Counted from the stretch's first letter, positions 1-9,729 are shown. The stretch: DNA of 64,000 nt from Devosia sp. 66-14 (GCA_001899085.1 MKVB01000006.1:496160-560159); one strand, 5' to 3'. Numbers and translations are program-made. The notes: generated by a model not told the origin, from the letters alone.

Positions 1-2
1 TG

Positions 3-80
3 CCCAAGCGGGTGACGCTGGCGACCAGCATTCGCTGGCGCGGCAGCACGCGGATCCGGGCCTCTCAGACCCCGAACTAA
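3..80 (+). CDS. C-terminal end of a probable LacI-type transcriptional regulator (partial)
   Basis: An open frame enters from the left edge and stops with TAA at 78-80. The 25 readable residues end RWRGSTRIRASQTPN. A short Arg-rich tail of the form 'R-V-T-L-x-T-x-x-x-x-R-G-S-T' is typical of the C-terminus of LacI/PurR-type sugar regulators, and such regulators often sit immediately upstream of sugar ABC transporter operons like the one that follows. The fragment is too short for a firm family call; it could be the tail of another protein. Confidence 0.4.
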   Translation, partial: PKRVTLATSIRWRGSTRIRASQTPN

Positions 81-285
81 ATATTTACTGAAAATCTTGC
101 GCAGAGCGTTTCCCCCGGCTAACACTATGCTGGCGGGAAGGGAAACCCGCACGACTTCACTGAGCCGACCATGAGCAAAAAGCTCGGGCCCAGTTGGTTG
201 CGACGCCGCACGAGAGCCGATCTATCGGTGCTCGCCTGTGGCAGCGTCTGGAGGGACGCCGCGGCTGACGGCAGAGAGGGGGAAG

Positions 286-1227
286 ATGTCAGAAGCGGAT
301 TCGTCCCGGGGACGTAAGTCCATCCTGCGGCAGCTGGCGGACAGCAAGGTCCTGCTGCTGATGTGCGTTCCGGCGGTGATCTTCTTCATCGTGTTCAACT
401 ACATGCCGCTCCCCGGCGCATGGATCGCCTTCACCAATTTCAACTACCGCGACGGGATCTTCGGCAGCCCGTTCGTCGGCTTCCGGAACTTCGAGTTCCT
501 GATCAAATCCGGCCAGCTGTGGACGCTGACGCGGAACACCATCCTCTACAACCTCGCCTTCATCGTGCTGGGCAACATCCTGCAGATCGCCATCGCGATC
601 ATGCTCAACGAGGTGCGGCTGGCCTGGTTCAAGAAGGTCAGCCAGGCAGCGATGTTCCTGCCGTTCTTCATTTCGTCGGTGCTGGTCGGGGTGATCGCCT
701 TCAACCTGCTCAACTACGACACCGGCGCGCTCAACGCGCTGATCAAGCAGACCGGCGGCGACCCGATAAAGATTTACTCGACCGCCGGCGCCTGGCCGCT
801 GATCATCATCGTGGTGCACCTGTGGCAATCGACCGGCTATGGTTCGATCGTCTATTTCGCCGCGATCATGGGCATCGACCGCAGCCTCTACGAGGCGGCG
901 ACGGTAGATGGCGCCAATGCCTGGCAGCGCATCCGCTATGTGACGCTGCCCAGCCTCAAGCCCACCTTCATCATCCTGGTGCTGTTCGCGCTGGGCGGCA
1001 TCATGCACGGCAATTTCGGGCTGTTCTGGAACCTCGTGGGCAACAATGCCGCGCTGTTCCAGACCACCGACATCATCGAGACCTCGGTCTACCGGATGGT
1101 CTTGTCGCAGAACAATTTCACCACCTCCACCGCAGTCGGCCTCTACCAGTCGCTGTTCGGCTTTGCCCTCGTGATGACGGCGAACTGGATCGTGCGCAGG
1201 ATCAACAAAGACTATGCACTCTTCTGA
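286..1227 (+). CDS. ABC transporter permease, LplB type (carbohydrate uptake)
   Basis: Inner-membrane permease of a CUT1-type sugar importer, 313 aa with six predicted membrane segments. The conserved cytoplasmic EAA loop that contacts the ATPase is visible as EAATVDGANAWQRIRYVTLP. The ATG at 286 is preceded by a purine-rich GAGAGGGGGAAG ribosome site, so it is preferred over an in-frame GTG at 238. The gene overlaps the next permease by 14 nt, and a solute-binding protein follows, giving a permease-permease-binding protein order as in LplB/YtcP/LplA systems. No ATPase gene lies in the cluster, which is normal for this subfamily because such permeases commonly share an MsmK/UgpC-type ATPase encoded elsewhere. 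The substrate is probably an oligosaccharide or glycoside, given the downstream glycosidases. Confidence 0.9.
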   Translation: MSEADSSRGRKSILRQLADSKVLLLMCVPAVIFFIVFNYMPLPGAWIAFTNFNYRDGIFGSPFVGFRNFEFLIKSGQLWTLTRNTILYNLAFIVLGNILQIAIAIMLNEVRLAWFKKVSQAAMFLPFFISSVLVGVIAFNLLNYDTGALNALIKQTGGDPIKIYSTAGAWPLIIIVVHLWQSTGYGSIVYFAAIMGIDRSLYEAATVDGANAWQRIRYVTLPSLKPTFIILVLFALGGIMHGNFGLFWNLVGNNAALFQTTDIIETSVYRMVLSQNNFTTSTAVGLYQSLFGFALVMTANWIVRRINKDYALF

Positions 1228-2170
1228 CGTGGCGCGCCCGTTCGAGACAGAAGGCGTCGGCCTGGGGCCGGCCAAGCCGCGAGCGATCAGGCTCGACGGC
1301 AGCGACATCGTGATCCGTTCGATCTCCTACATCACGATCACGCTGTTCGCGCTGTTCTGCCTGCTGCCCTTCGTTCTCATGCTGTCGGCTTCGCTGTCGA
1401 GCGAGGCGGCGATCATGAAGAGCGGCTTCGGCATCCTGCCCAAGGACTTCAGCCTTGCCGCCTATGAGTGGATCTTCAAGGCGCCGAGGCAGATCATCGG
1501 CTCCTATGTCGTCACCATCGTGATGACCGTGTTCGGCACCGCGATCGGGCTGTTCATCATTTCGATGACCGGCTACGCGCTGCACCGGAGGGACTTCCCC
1601 TTCCGCAACCACATCTCGTTCTTCATCTATTTCACCACCCTGTTCTCGGCCGGCCTCGCCCCGACCTTTTTGTGGGTGGCGCGCGACCTGGGGCTGCGCG
1701 GCAACTACCTGGCGGTGTTCCTGCAGCTGCTGATGACGCCCTGGCTCATCATCCTGATGAAGAACTTCATGCGAACCGTGCCGTACGAGATCATCGAATC
1801 CGGCAAGGTCGACGGCGCCGGCGATTTCCGCATCTTCGCCCAGCTCTGCCTGCCGATGATGAAGCCGGCACTGGCGACGATCGGGCTGTTCCTGGCGCTG
1901 GGCTACTGGAACGAGTGGTATCTCAGCTCGCTCTACCTGGGCAGCACGGTCGAGTTCAAACCGCTGCAGTACCACCTCTACAACATCATCAACACAGCGA
2001 ACGCGCTGCGCAATTCGGTGGCCGGCTCCAATGTCAGCGTCACGGCGCTGCCGAGCAACACGCTGAAGATGGCGAGCGCCATCGTCGCGACCGGTCCGAT
2101 CCTGCTGCTCTACCCGTTCGTGCAGAAATACTTCGTCAGCGGCATCACCATCGGCGCGGTGAAGGGCTAG
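1214..2170 (+). CDS. ABC transporter permease, YtcP/LplC type (carbohydrate uptake)
   Basis: Second integral membrane subunit of the same importer, 318 aa. The N-terminal ~30 residues are cytoplasmic, followed by six hydrophobic segments. The EAA-type loop reads ESGKVDGAGDFRIFAQLCLP, and the C-terminus ends in the typical YFVSGITIGAVKG of YtcP-type permeases. The ATG start lies inside the end of the preceding permease gene (14-nt overlap), suggesting translational coupling. A 111-nt gap separates it from the binding-protein gene. Confidence 0.9.
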   Translation: MHSSDVARPFETEGVGLGPAKPRAIRLDGSDIVIRSISYITITLFALFCLLPFVLMLSASLSSEAAIMKSGFGILPKDFSLAAYEWIFKAPRQIIGSYVVTIVMTVFGTAIGLFIISMTGYALHRRDFPFRNHISFFIYFTTLFSAGLAPTFLWVARDLGLRGNYLAVFLQLLMTPWLIILMKNFMRTVPYEIIESGKVDGAGDFRIFAQLCLPMMKPALATIGLFLALGYWNEWYLSSLYLGSTVEFKPLQYHLYNIINTANALRNSVAGSNVSVTALPSNTLKMASAIVATGPILLLYPFVQKYFVSGITIGAVKG

Positions 2171-2281
2171 CGCGCGAACAGCAAACTACGCGGGCGGCGC
2201 CGATGACCGTCCGCACCCTCGAAGCCATTCGAGTTGAGGGAAATCTCGGCAAGTACGTCAAGATCAGAGGAGGAGTCTGAG

Positions 2282-3829
2282 ATGAGAAGAAGGAATGTCG
2301 TGCGGGTCGGAGCAGCGCTGCTGGCCATCAGCATCAGCATGCCGGCACTGACGGTGGGAGCGTTCGCCCAGGACGCGCCGACCGAGATCACCATGCTGAC
2401 GATGGGCAACAAGCCAACCAATGGCCGCCTCGAGGCGATGCTCGAGAAGCTCAACGAGCTGCTGATCCAGAAGGCCAATGCCAAGCTCGACCTGTTCTAC
2501 ATCGAGTGGGCGGACTGGCAGACCCAGTACAACGTGCAGTTGCTGTCGGGCGACGACAATGTCGACCTCATCGCTACCGCCACCGACTGGCTCTACGCCT
2601 GGGAGAACGCCGAGAAGGGCGCCTTCCTGCCGCTGTCGGAAGAAATGCTGAAGGCCAATGCGCCCAAGACCTGGGCGCAGGTCGAGGCCGATGGCCACTG
2701 GGACCTGACCAAGCTGGCCGACGGCAAGATCTATTTCGCGCCCGAGGACAACTACACCCAGTACACCAACCACGGCTTCTTCTACCGCGGCGACTGGGCC
2801 AAGGAAGCCGGCTTTCCGAACGGCGAGATCACCAAGTTCGAGGACTTCACCAAGTATTTCGAGTGGGTGAAGGCCAACAAGCCCGACGCCTATCCGTGGG
2901 ATGTCGCCGGCGCCAACGAAGCGGCGCTCACCGGCTACATCCAGGGGCATACCGATTTCCAGACCATCCAGGGGATCAGCGCCGGCAACTACGCGCCGTT
3001 CCACACCACGGCGGCCAACCCCTACACGGTCACCTCCTGGTACATGGACGGCGATGCGCTGGTCGAGGCGGCCAAGCTCGCCAAGCAGTGGAACGATATC
3101 GGAGTGTGGCGCGAGGATGCGCTGAACTACGACGGCGACACCCGCGAGGAGCTCTATGCCGGGTTGTCCGGCACCGACCAGCATCACACCCAGACGTTCG
3201 TCAACGACATCGTCAACAACCTGAGCACCAAGCAGCCGGGTTCCGATCCCAAGTTCTTCTACTGGGGCCAGGAGAACGGCAATTTCTTCAAGGACATCTT
3301 CACCCACGGCGCCATGGCCGTGAGCGCCTACTCCAAGAACCCCGAGAAGGCGCTGCAGGTCTACGACCTGATCCGCAACGACAAGGAAATCTACGACCTG
3401 TTCAACTTCGGCATCAAGGATGTCGACTACATCATCACCGCCGACGGCAAGATGGGCTACCCCGAGGGCTATGACTCGTCCACCGACGGCCTCGGCACCG
3501 ACTACTGGTGGGGCCGCATGGACGAGTTCGAGCTGCCGCGTACCACCCAGGCCCCGAACCGGGCGGAAATCATCGCCAAGCTCGATGCGACGGCCAAGGA
3601 CTATCCGTACTCGACGCTGATCATCAACAAGCAGAACATCGATCCGACGCTGGCGGCGATGGCCGGCGTGTTGTCGGAATACATTCCGCAGCTGCAGTAC
3701 GGCAAGTTCGACGACCCGGCCGCGGCCGTCGCCGAGATGCGCCAGAAGCTGAAGGATGTCGGCTACGAGGATGCCCGTGCTTCGATCCAGGCGGACATGG
3801 ACGCCTGGAAGGCCGCCCGCGGTCTCTAG
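2282..3829 (+). CDS. extracellular solute-binding protein of the sugar ABC transporter (LplA-like)
   Basis: Periplasmic sugar-binding component, 515 aa, within the usual 480-550 aa of LplA-like binding proteins. It starts at ATG 2282 after a strong AGGAGGAG ribosome site; a possible upstream in-frame start at 2234 would add 16 residues before the signal. The first 30 residues form a Sec signal peptide (MRRRN start, hydrophobic core, cleavage near AFAQ-DA). There is no lipobox Cys, so the protein should be soluble and periplasmic rather than a lipoprotein as in Firmicutes. It is followed by the YesL-like and GH2 genes, consistent with uptake of a plant-derived glycoside. Confidence 0.88.
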   Translation: MRRRNVVRVGAALLAISISMPALTVGAFAQDAPTEITMLTMGNKPTNGRLEAMLEKLNELLIQKANAKLDLFYIEWADWQTQYNVQLLSGDDNVDLIATATDWLYAWENAEKGAFLPLSEEMLKANAPKTWAQVEADGHWDLTKLADGKIYFAPEDNYTQYTNHGFFYRGDWAKEAGFPNGEITKFEDFTKYFEWVKANKPDAYPWDVAGANEAALTGYIQGHTDFQTIQGISAGNYAPFHTTAANPYTVTSWYMDGDALVEAAKLAKQWNDIGVWREDALNYDGDTREELYAGLSGTDQHHTQTFVNDIVNNLSTKQPGSDPKFFYWGQENGNFFKDIFTHGAMAVSAYSKNPEKALQVYDLIRNDKEIYDLFNFGIKDVDYIITADGKMGYPEGYDSSTDGLGTDYWWGRMDEFELPRTTQAPNRAEIIAKLDATAKDYPYSTLIINKQNIDPTLAAMAGVLSEYIPQLQYGKFDDPAAAVAEMRQKLKDVGYEDARASIQADMDAWKAARGL

Positions 3830-3895
3830 CACCCCGACCTGAGGCCGGGCGGCGCGCGCTGTGCGCCTGCCCGGCCCTCTTCCGGAGGACCCAGC

Positions 3896-4543
3896 ATGGC
3901 AACCCTGTTCTCAGCAGACTCGGCGTTGATGCGCGGCCTGAGCCTCGTTGCCGATATGATCGTGCTCAACCTGCTGTTCGTCGCCACTTCGATCCCGGTG
4001 TTCACGCTGGGGGCGTCGCTGACCGGGTTGAACTTCACCGCCATGCGGCTCGCGACCGGCGAGTGCAACTCGGTGACCTCCGACTATTTCCGCTCCTTCG
4101 GGCGCAACTTCCGGCAGGCGACGGTGATCTGGCTGCTGCTGCTCGCCCTGGCCGGCGTCATGGCGGCCTGGTACGTGGTCGTCACCAACCTGAACTTCGG
4201 GCCGCTTGCCGAACTGCTCCTCGTCGCCGTCTGGTACGTGCTCGCCTTCAACTTCGCCGTCGCGGCGTTGTTCGTCTTTCCCTATCTCGCGAGCTTCGAG
4301 GGCCGTACCCGCGAGGTGCTGCGCAACGCCAGGCTGATGTCGTGGCGGCATCCGCTCACCGGCCTCGCCGCGCTCGGGCTGATCGGGCTCTGCGTGACCG
4401 TAACCGTCTTCTACCCGCAGTTCACCGGCTATGGACTGTTGTGGTTCTCGGTCGGCTTTGCCGGCGTGGCCACCATCAACGGACGCCTGTTTGCGGGCGT
4501 CTTCAGCAAATACATCGCTGCCGCAGCATCGGCATCCACTTGA
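3896..4543 (+). CDS. YesL-like (DUF624) membrane protein
   Basis: Polytopic membrane protein of 215 aa with about five hydrophobic segments, resembling the YesL/DUF624 family. It has the characteristic N-terminal region with an 'SIPVFTLGASLTGL' segment. In Bacillus, yesL lies in the rhamnogalacturonan utilisation operon next to LplABC-type transporters. The same pairing is kept here, between the binding protein and a GH2 enzyme. Its biochemical role is unknown in the family; an accessory role in transport is inferred from context only. The ATG follows a GGAGGACC ribosome site. Confidence 0.8.
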   Translation: MATLFSADSALMRGLSLVADMIVLNLLFVATSIPVFTLGASLTGLNFTAMRLATGECNSVTSDYFRSFGRNFRQATVIWLLLLALAGVMAAWYVVVTNLNFGPLAELLLVAVWYVLAFNFAVAALFVFPYLASFEGRTREVLRNARLMSWRHPLTGLAALGLIGLCVTVTVFYPQFTGYGLLWFSVGFAGVATINGRLFAGVFSKYIAAAASAST

Positions 4544-4563
4544 GAGACAGGGGCCGACGGCTC

Positions 4564-6930
4564 ATGCATAGCTATGATATCCGCCAGTGGGTCTTCACCC
4601 TCTCGGACACGCCGGAGGCCTGGGCCAAGGGCTTTGACGACGCCGGCTGGCGACCGGTCACGGTGCCGCACGACTGGAGCATCGAGCAGGGGTTTGCCGA
4701 GCACTATTCGAGCGGCACGGGGTACCTGCCCGGCGGCATCGGTTGGTATCGGGCGCATGTGTCGCTGCGCCAGCTCGGCGATATCGCCGGCAAGCACGTG
4801 CGGCTCAGGTTCCACGGCGTCTACAAGAACGCCCAGGTCTGGGTGAACGGCTACCACATGGGCGGCCGCCCCTCCGGCTATGCCGAGTTCTCGTTCGACC
4901 TCACCGAAATCCTCTCCTACGCCAATAGCGACGACCTGGTGATCAGCGTCAGGGTCGAGCATACCGACATCTCCGACAGCCGCTGGTACAACGGCTCGGG
5001 CATCAACCGGCATGTCGCGCTCGAAGTGCACGAACCGGTACGGGTCGCCGAATACGGCACGGTGTTCGAAACCCAGTCGGCAAATGCCGGTGAGGCCACG
5101 GTCCGGATCAGCCAGCGATTGCTCAACGACGGCGCCGCTACGGTGCGTGTGGCGGTGCGACACGAGTTGCGCTCGCTGCAGTCGGACCGCATCCACCGGT
5201 TCGAGACCACATTGGAGCTTGGCGCCGGGGCATCGGGCGAAGCGATCGTGGCAGGCGCGGTCCCCGAGCCGGAGCTATGGTCCGACAGCAGCCCGAACCT
5301 CTACCGGCTCAGCACGACGCTCAGCTGGGGTCCCGACCAGCACGCCAGCTATCAGGAGACCGTCGGCATACGCAGCTTCCGCTTCGACGCCGAGCAGGGC
5401 TTTTTCATCAATGGCGAGGCCCGCACGCTCAAGGGCGTGTGCCTGCATGAGGATGCCGGGCCGTTCGGCACCGCGGTGCCCACCGAGGTGTGGCTGCGAC
5501 GGCTGTTGGCGCTCAAGCAGCTGGGCTGCAACGGCGTGCGCATGGCGCACAACCCACACGCCCCAGAACCCTATCGCCTCTGCGACGCGCTCGGTTTCTA
5601 CGTCATCGATGAAGCCTTCGACGAGTGGGAAAACCCCAAGAACAAGTGGTGGCAGGGGCACAATGTCTATCCGCCGAGGCACCAGGGCTATGCGCGGGAC
5701 TTCCACGAGTGGGGCGAGCGCGACCTCGTCAACATGATCGACGCCCACCGCAACCACGCCTCGATCATCGCCTGGAGCATCGGCAACGAGATCGACTATC
5801 CCAACGATCCCTACGCCAGCGCCATGTTCGAGGCGATGACCGGCAATAACGACGCCAACAAGTCGGCCAAGCAGCGCGCCTACGACCCGAACCGTCCCGA
5901 CGCGCGGCGCCTCGCGACGATCTCGCGGCGCCTCGCCGCCATCGTCAAGGCCAAGGATCCGACACGGCCGGTGACGGTGGGCGCCGCCTTCCCCGAACTC
6001 TCGCGCTACACCGGCTTTCTCGAGCCGCTCGACCTCGTCGGCTACAACTACAAGGAACACCTCTACCCGGCCGACCACGACAAGTTCCCGCGCCAGCCGA
6101 TCGTCGGCAGCGAGAACGGCCACGGCTATGCCGAGTGGCGCGCGGTGGTCGACAACGCCTACATTTCCGGCCAGTTCCTGTGGACCGGCATCGACTATCT
6201 CGGCGAAACCGATCGCTGGCCGCATCACGGCTCGCGGGCGGGCCTGCTGACACTGGCCGGCTTTGCCAAGCACAGCGCCCAGTTGCGGCGCAGCTGGTGG
6301 TCCGACGAGCCGGTGGCCTATATCGCCACACGCAAGCGCGGCGAGGACGCCAAGAACCTCTGGTCGCACCCGATCGCCCGTGCCCCGAACGATATTGTCG
6401 AAGGTGACCTGGAGGTCATCTGCTTTTCCAACGGCGAGCCGCGGCTCAGCGCCGGCGGCGTGGATGTGCCGCTGCGACGCGATGAAAGCCAGGGCTACTG
6501 GGTTGCCGCCGCGCTGCCATCGGCCGAACCGCTGGTGCTGGAGACGCACCGCAACGGCCAGGTAGCGAAGGACGTGCTCGGACCACGGGGCGAGGCGGTG
6601 CGGATCGACGCGGCGGTGTGGCGCGCCCCGGCCGACGCAGACCATCGGGTCACCGCGGCAGGTGTCCGCGGCGATGGCATCGTACAGGTCGAATGCACGT
6701 TGCGGGACGCTCAGGGCGCAGTCGCCGGCAACGATCTGCCGATCTCCGCCGAAGCCGAGGGCGGCACACTGCTGTTTCTCGAAAGCGGCGACCTCAGCGA
6801 CAATACCCCTTACGCGTTGCGCGAACGGCGGAGCTTTGACGGGCGGATCGTCGTCTTTGTCCAGGCCGATGGGCCAGCCGTGCTGCGACTCAAGGCGCCC
6901 GGCCTGCCGGCTGTCGAGGTCCGGCTTTGA
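4564..6930 (+). CDS. glycoside hydrolase family 2 protein (beta-galactosidase/beta-glucuronidase type)
   Basis: Predicted retaining exo-glycosidase, 788 aa. The N-terminal ~180 residues form a jelly-roll sugar-binding domain (with WYRAHV and the FHGVYKNAQVWVNGY signature), followed by an immunoglobulin-like domain (~190-290) and the TIM barrel (~290-600). The acid/base Glu is E409 in SIGNEID and the probable nucleophile is E517 in VGSENGHG; both are present, so the enzyme looks active. The C-terminal ~190 residues resemble the extra beta domains of larger GH2 enzymes. There is no signal peptide, so it should act in the cytoplasm on imported oligosaccharide. The frame is open further upstream, but ATG 4564 follows the YesL-like gene by 20 nt and gives the canonical N-terminus. 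Exact sugar specificity cannot be read. Confidence 0.9.
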   Translation: MHSYDIRQWVFTLSDTPEAWAKGFDDAGWRPVTVPHDWSIEQGFAEHYSSGTGYLPGGIGWYRAHVSLRQLGDIAGKHVRLRFHGVYKNAQVWVNGYHMGGRPSGYAEFSFDLTEILSYANSDDLVISVRVEHTDISDSRWYNGSGINRHVALEVHEPVRVAEYGTVFETQSANAGEATVRISQRLLNDGAATVRVAVRHELRSLQSDRIHRFETTLELGAGASGEAIVAGAVPEPELWSDSSPNLYRLSTTLSWGPDQHASYQETVGIRSFRFDAEQGFFINGEARTLKGVCLHEDAGPFGTAVPTEVWLRRLLALKQLGCNGVRMAHNPHAPEPYRLCDALGFYVIDEAFDEWENPKNKWWQGHNVYPPRHQGYARDFHEWGERDLVNMIDAHRNHASIIAWSIGNEIDYPNDPYASAMFEAMTGNNDANKSAKQRAYDPNRPDARRLATISRRLAAIVKAKDPTRPVTVGAAFPELSRYTGFLEPLDLVGYNYKEHLYPADHDKFPRQPIVGSENGHGYAEWRAVVDNAYISGQFLWTGIDYLGETDRWPHHGSRAGLLTLAGFAKHSAQLRRSWWSDEPVAYIATRKRGEDAKNLWSHPIARAPNDIVEGDLEVICFSNGEPRLSAGGVDVPLRRDESQGYWVAAALPSAEPLVLETHRNGQVAKDVLGPRGEAVRIDAAVWRAPADADHRVTAAGVRGDGIVQVECTLRDAQGAVAGNDLPISAEAEGGTLLFLESGDLSDNTPYALRERRSFDGRIVVFVQADGPAVLRLKAPGLPAVEVRL

Positions 6931-7056
6931 CGCGACCACGGCATCATTTCTCGCCGGCGGCAGGCCGGAGCAACGACCCGAACCTGCCGACGCGTCGGGC
7001 CCGGTGACGATCACCGGGTCGTCCCTCCAACCTCCCCTGCAAAGGTGTTCTGAAAA

Positions 7057-7842
7057 ATGCTGATCGACCTGAAGAACAAGGTCTCCATCGTCACCGGCGC
7101 CGGGCGCGGCATCGGCAACGAGATCGCCAAGACGCTCGCCGCCGAGGGCGCCATCGTCGTCATTACCGATATCCGGCAGGACCTGCTCGACGAGGCGGCG
7201 GCGGAATGGCAGCGCAATGGCTGGAGCGGGCTGCAGCTGCGCTGCGACGTGCGCGAGGCCGAGGACAACAAGGCAGTGGTCGAGGCGGTCGACAAGGCTT
7301 TCGGGCGCATCGACATCCTGGTCAACAATGCCGGCGTCGCCAGCGGCGCGCGGGTCGAGGAACTGGCCGAGGAGACCTGGGACCTCAACATGGACGTGAA
7401 CCTCAAGGGCACGTTCCTGATGTGCCAGGCGGTGATCCCGGTGATGAAGCGACAGCGCTCAGGCCGCATCCTCAACGCGGCGTCGTTCGCCGCGATCGTC
7501 CCCTCGATCGGTGGGGCGGCCTATGCCGCCTCGAAATCCGGCGTCGAGGGCCTGACCCGGGTGCTGGCGGGTGAGCTCGGCGCGCACGAGATTACCGTCA
7601 ACTGCTACGCGCCCGGCATGATCCCCACCGGCATGAACCGGTTCGCCGAGCGAACGGATGCGGAAAAGAGCCGACTGCTCGATACCCTGACGCTGCGCCG
7701 CTGGGGCAGCCCCAAGGACGTGGCCAACCTCATCTGCTTTTTGTCGTCTGACCTGGCGTCCTACATCACCGGCACCATGGTCGACGTCTCCGGCGGCAAG
7801 TTCGCCACCCAGATGCCATGGCTGGCGCACCGCGAGCCCTGA
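7057..7842 (+). CDS. SDR-family NAD(P)-dependent oxidoreductase
   Basis: Classical short-chain dehydrogenase of 261 aa. The cofactor motif TGAGRGIG is at residues 13-20, NNAG follows at about 90, and the catalytic Tyr and Lys are Y156 and K160 in YAASK. An acidic residue (ITDIR) at the end of beta-2 suggests NAD preference. The C-terminus is the usual '..YITGTMVDVSGG' of FabG-like enzymes. It lies between two glycosidase genes, with only 9 nt or less to the next one, so oxidation or reduction of a released sugar or its acid is a reasonable guess. The substrate is not determinable. Confidence 0.88.
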   Translation: MLIDLKNKVSIVTGAGRGIGNEIAKTLAAEGAIVVITDIRQDLLDEAAAEWQRNGWSGLQLRCDVREAEDNKAVVEAVDKAFGRIDILVNNAGVASGARVEELAEETWDLNMDVNLKGTFLMCQAVIPVMKRQRSGRILNAASFAAIVPSIGGAAYAASKSGVEGLTRVLAGELGAHEITVNCYAPGMIPTGMNRFAERTDAEKSRLLDTLTLRRWGSPKDVANLICFLSSDLASYITGTMVDVSGGKFATQMPWLAHREP

Positions 7843-7851
7843 TTGACGCAG

Positions 7852-9729
7852 ATGCCAGCTGTCGGCCCGCTCCTCCCCACCACCACCGGCACGCTCGACC
7901 CGACGGGCGATCGGCGGTGGCGTGCCAGCGCGCCGGACGGCGAGGGTGTGCTGGAACTGTCGCTGCCGGCAGGTCCGGCCTTCCTGCTGGACGGCACCGA
8001 CGAACTGTTCGTGCTCCCGAGCGACGCCCAGCACGGCAGCTTGCGCGGCTTCGGCGCCTGCTGGGTGCTGCCGCAATCGCCCCGCGACGGCGCCGCGTGG
8101 CTGATCGAGGCCGATGCCCCGATCGCGGCGGAGCGCGGCGCCACCGGCTGGCGGCTGCGCGTCGAGGCATCGAGTGCGAGGCTCACGCAGCACCGCGCAC
8201 GCCCGCATGCCGATATCCACGGTGATACCTTCAGCCTCGCCCTGCCCGGTGGGGAGGGCCTCGCGGACGCGCTGGCGGGTTTTTACTGGGATACCATGCT
8301 GCCCTCGGTGATCGAACGCACCAAGGCGAAGGACTATGCCGACGCCGCCGGCTTCGTGGTCAGCACGCTGGCCAGCAAGTATTCCGGTACCTATCCGGAT
8401 GTCGACCACGAGTTCCAGATCAAGGGACGCCTCGCCTGGGGCAGCCGGCTCGACCTGCATGTGGTGCGCCGGATGATCGAATTGCAGTTGCGGATGATGC
8501 GCGAGGACCCCACCGGGCTGTGGCGCAACCCCTGCGCCGTGCAGCCGAGCGGCAACCGCGAATATCACGTGCGCCGAAACAGCATGGACCGCAGAGAGAA
8601 CGCGGTGATGTTCCTCGTCACCGGCAATATCGAGGTGCTCGAGTCGATCTGGATGTACGTGGCGCGCAGCAAGGATCTCGGCTGGCTGCGGGCGCATATC
8701 GCCGACATCGAAGGCGCGGCATCAGGCATCGAAGCCTATATCGACCCGCTCGGCCGCCTGTGGGGCGATGTCTACTACGAAGACCAGGTGATCAAGGATG
8801 GTCGCGAGACCATGGCGCAGGCTCTCGCCATCCGATCGTTCCGCCTGCTGGCTGAACTCGAGCAGACGCTGCAGCGCGACGCACCGGCCGCGCACTTCCG
8901 CGCCCTGGCGCAGCGGCTCGCCACCTCGCTCGGCCAGCCGCTGCCCGGCGGGTGGTGGGACCCCGAAGCGCGGCGCTTCATCGACTGGGTCGATCGCTCC
9001 GGAGCGGTGCACGATCACATCCACCTCCTGGCCAACATCCTGCCGCTGCTGGTTGGGGCGGCTTCGGCGGAACAGAGCAACGCGGTGCTGGAACTGGTGC
9101 AGCGCGAACTGCCCGAGTTCCAGCGCTTCCCGACCTTTCTTTCGGCCCGCATCGCCGACTACACCGACAGCGAAATCGGCGATGGCGGCCCCTACGACCT
9201 GTGCGCCGCGGGCCGCTACTGGTGCTGGGACGCCGCGTTCTGGTCGTGGCGCGGCGACGGCCGGATGCTGCGCCAGCAGCTCGATCGGGTCGCGGCACAG
9301 GGTGCGGTCGACGACTACATCATGGGCGAGCGCTACGACATGGACCATGTCTACTATGTCGACGGCTCCCCCTGGCACGGCGCCGCCCATTACTACGAGT
9401 ATCCGTGCGTCTATGCCTGGGTGCTGTTCACCGAGTATCTCGGTCTCCGCCCGGCGCTCGATGCCGATCTCGCTGTGGCCCCGCGCCTCGAAGCGCATGG
9501 TGAGGTGACGCTGGGCCAGCGGGCCTACCAATTGCGCTACGCATACGCCGCCGACGGCTTCACGCTCGAGAACCTCGCCGGCACATCGCGCAGCTTCCGG
9601 ATCGAACTCGATGCGCTTTACCCGGCGGCCGGAAAGTTCCGGCTCTCGACCGGCGAGTGGCTCGACGACCGCCCCGTGACACTGGGGCCGGGCGAGCGGA
9701 TCACCCTCGTGCCATACGCTCCCGTCTGA
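7852..9729 (+). CDS. probable (alpha/alpha)6-barrel glycosidase, GH family uncertain
   Basis: Cytoplasmic protein of 625 aa, without signal peptide. A possible TTG start at 7843 abuts the SDR stop codon; ATG 7852 is also in frame and is preferred. The first ~150 residues look like a beta-sandwich. The middle ~450 residues are helical and rich in Trp and Tyr, with acidic clusters (GFYWDTMLPS, YDLCAAGRYWCWD, YDMDHVYYVDGS, HYYEYPCVYAW) typical of six-hairpin glycosidases. The C-terminal ~100 residues return to beta structure, as in GH78- or MGH1-like enzymes. I cannot assign a GH family from sight. Context suggests it cleaves a glycoside taken up by the preceding transporter. Confidence 0.65.
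   Translation: MPAVGPLLPTTTGTLDPTGDRRWRASAPDGEGVLELSLPAGPAFLLDGTDELFVLPSDAQHGSLRGFGACWVLPQSPRDGAAWLIEADAPIAAERGATGWRLRVEASSARLTQHRARPHADIHGDTFSLALPGGEGLADALAGFYWDTMLPSVIERTKAKDYADAAGFVVSTLASKYSGTYPDVDHEFQIKGRLAWGSRLDLHVVRRMIELQLRMMREDPTGLWRNPCAVQPSGNREYHVRRNSMDRRENAVMFLVTGNIEVLESIWMYVARSKDLGWLRAHIADIEGAASGIEAYIDPLGRLWGDVYYEDQVIKDGRETMAQALAIRSFRLLAELEQTLQRDAPAAHFRALAQRLATSLGQPLPGGWWDPEARRFIDWVDRSGAVHDHIHLLANILPLLVGAASAEQSNAVLELVQRELPEFQRFPTFLSARIADYTDSEIGDGGPYDLCAAGRYWCWDAAFWSWRGDGRMLRQQLDRVAAQGAVDDYIMGERYDMDHVYYVDGSPWHGAAHYYEYPCVYAWVLFTEYLGLRPALDADLAVAPRLEAHGEVTLGQRAYQLRYAYAADGFTLENLAGTSRSFRIELDALYPAAGKFRLSTGEWLDDRPVTLGPGERITLVPYAPV

Noticed and set aside
2264-3832. 522-codon minus-strand frame opposite the solute-binding protein
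   Set aside because: Antisense shadow; the plus-strand gene has a signal peptide, a strong ribosome site and family-like length.
3508-4563. Upstream extension of the GH2 reading frame
   Set aside because: It overlaps the binding-protein and YesL-like genes in another frame and has an Arg/Pro-rich, non-globular composition; GH2 begins properly at 4564.
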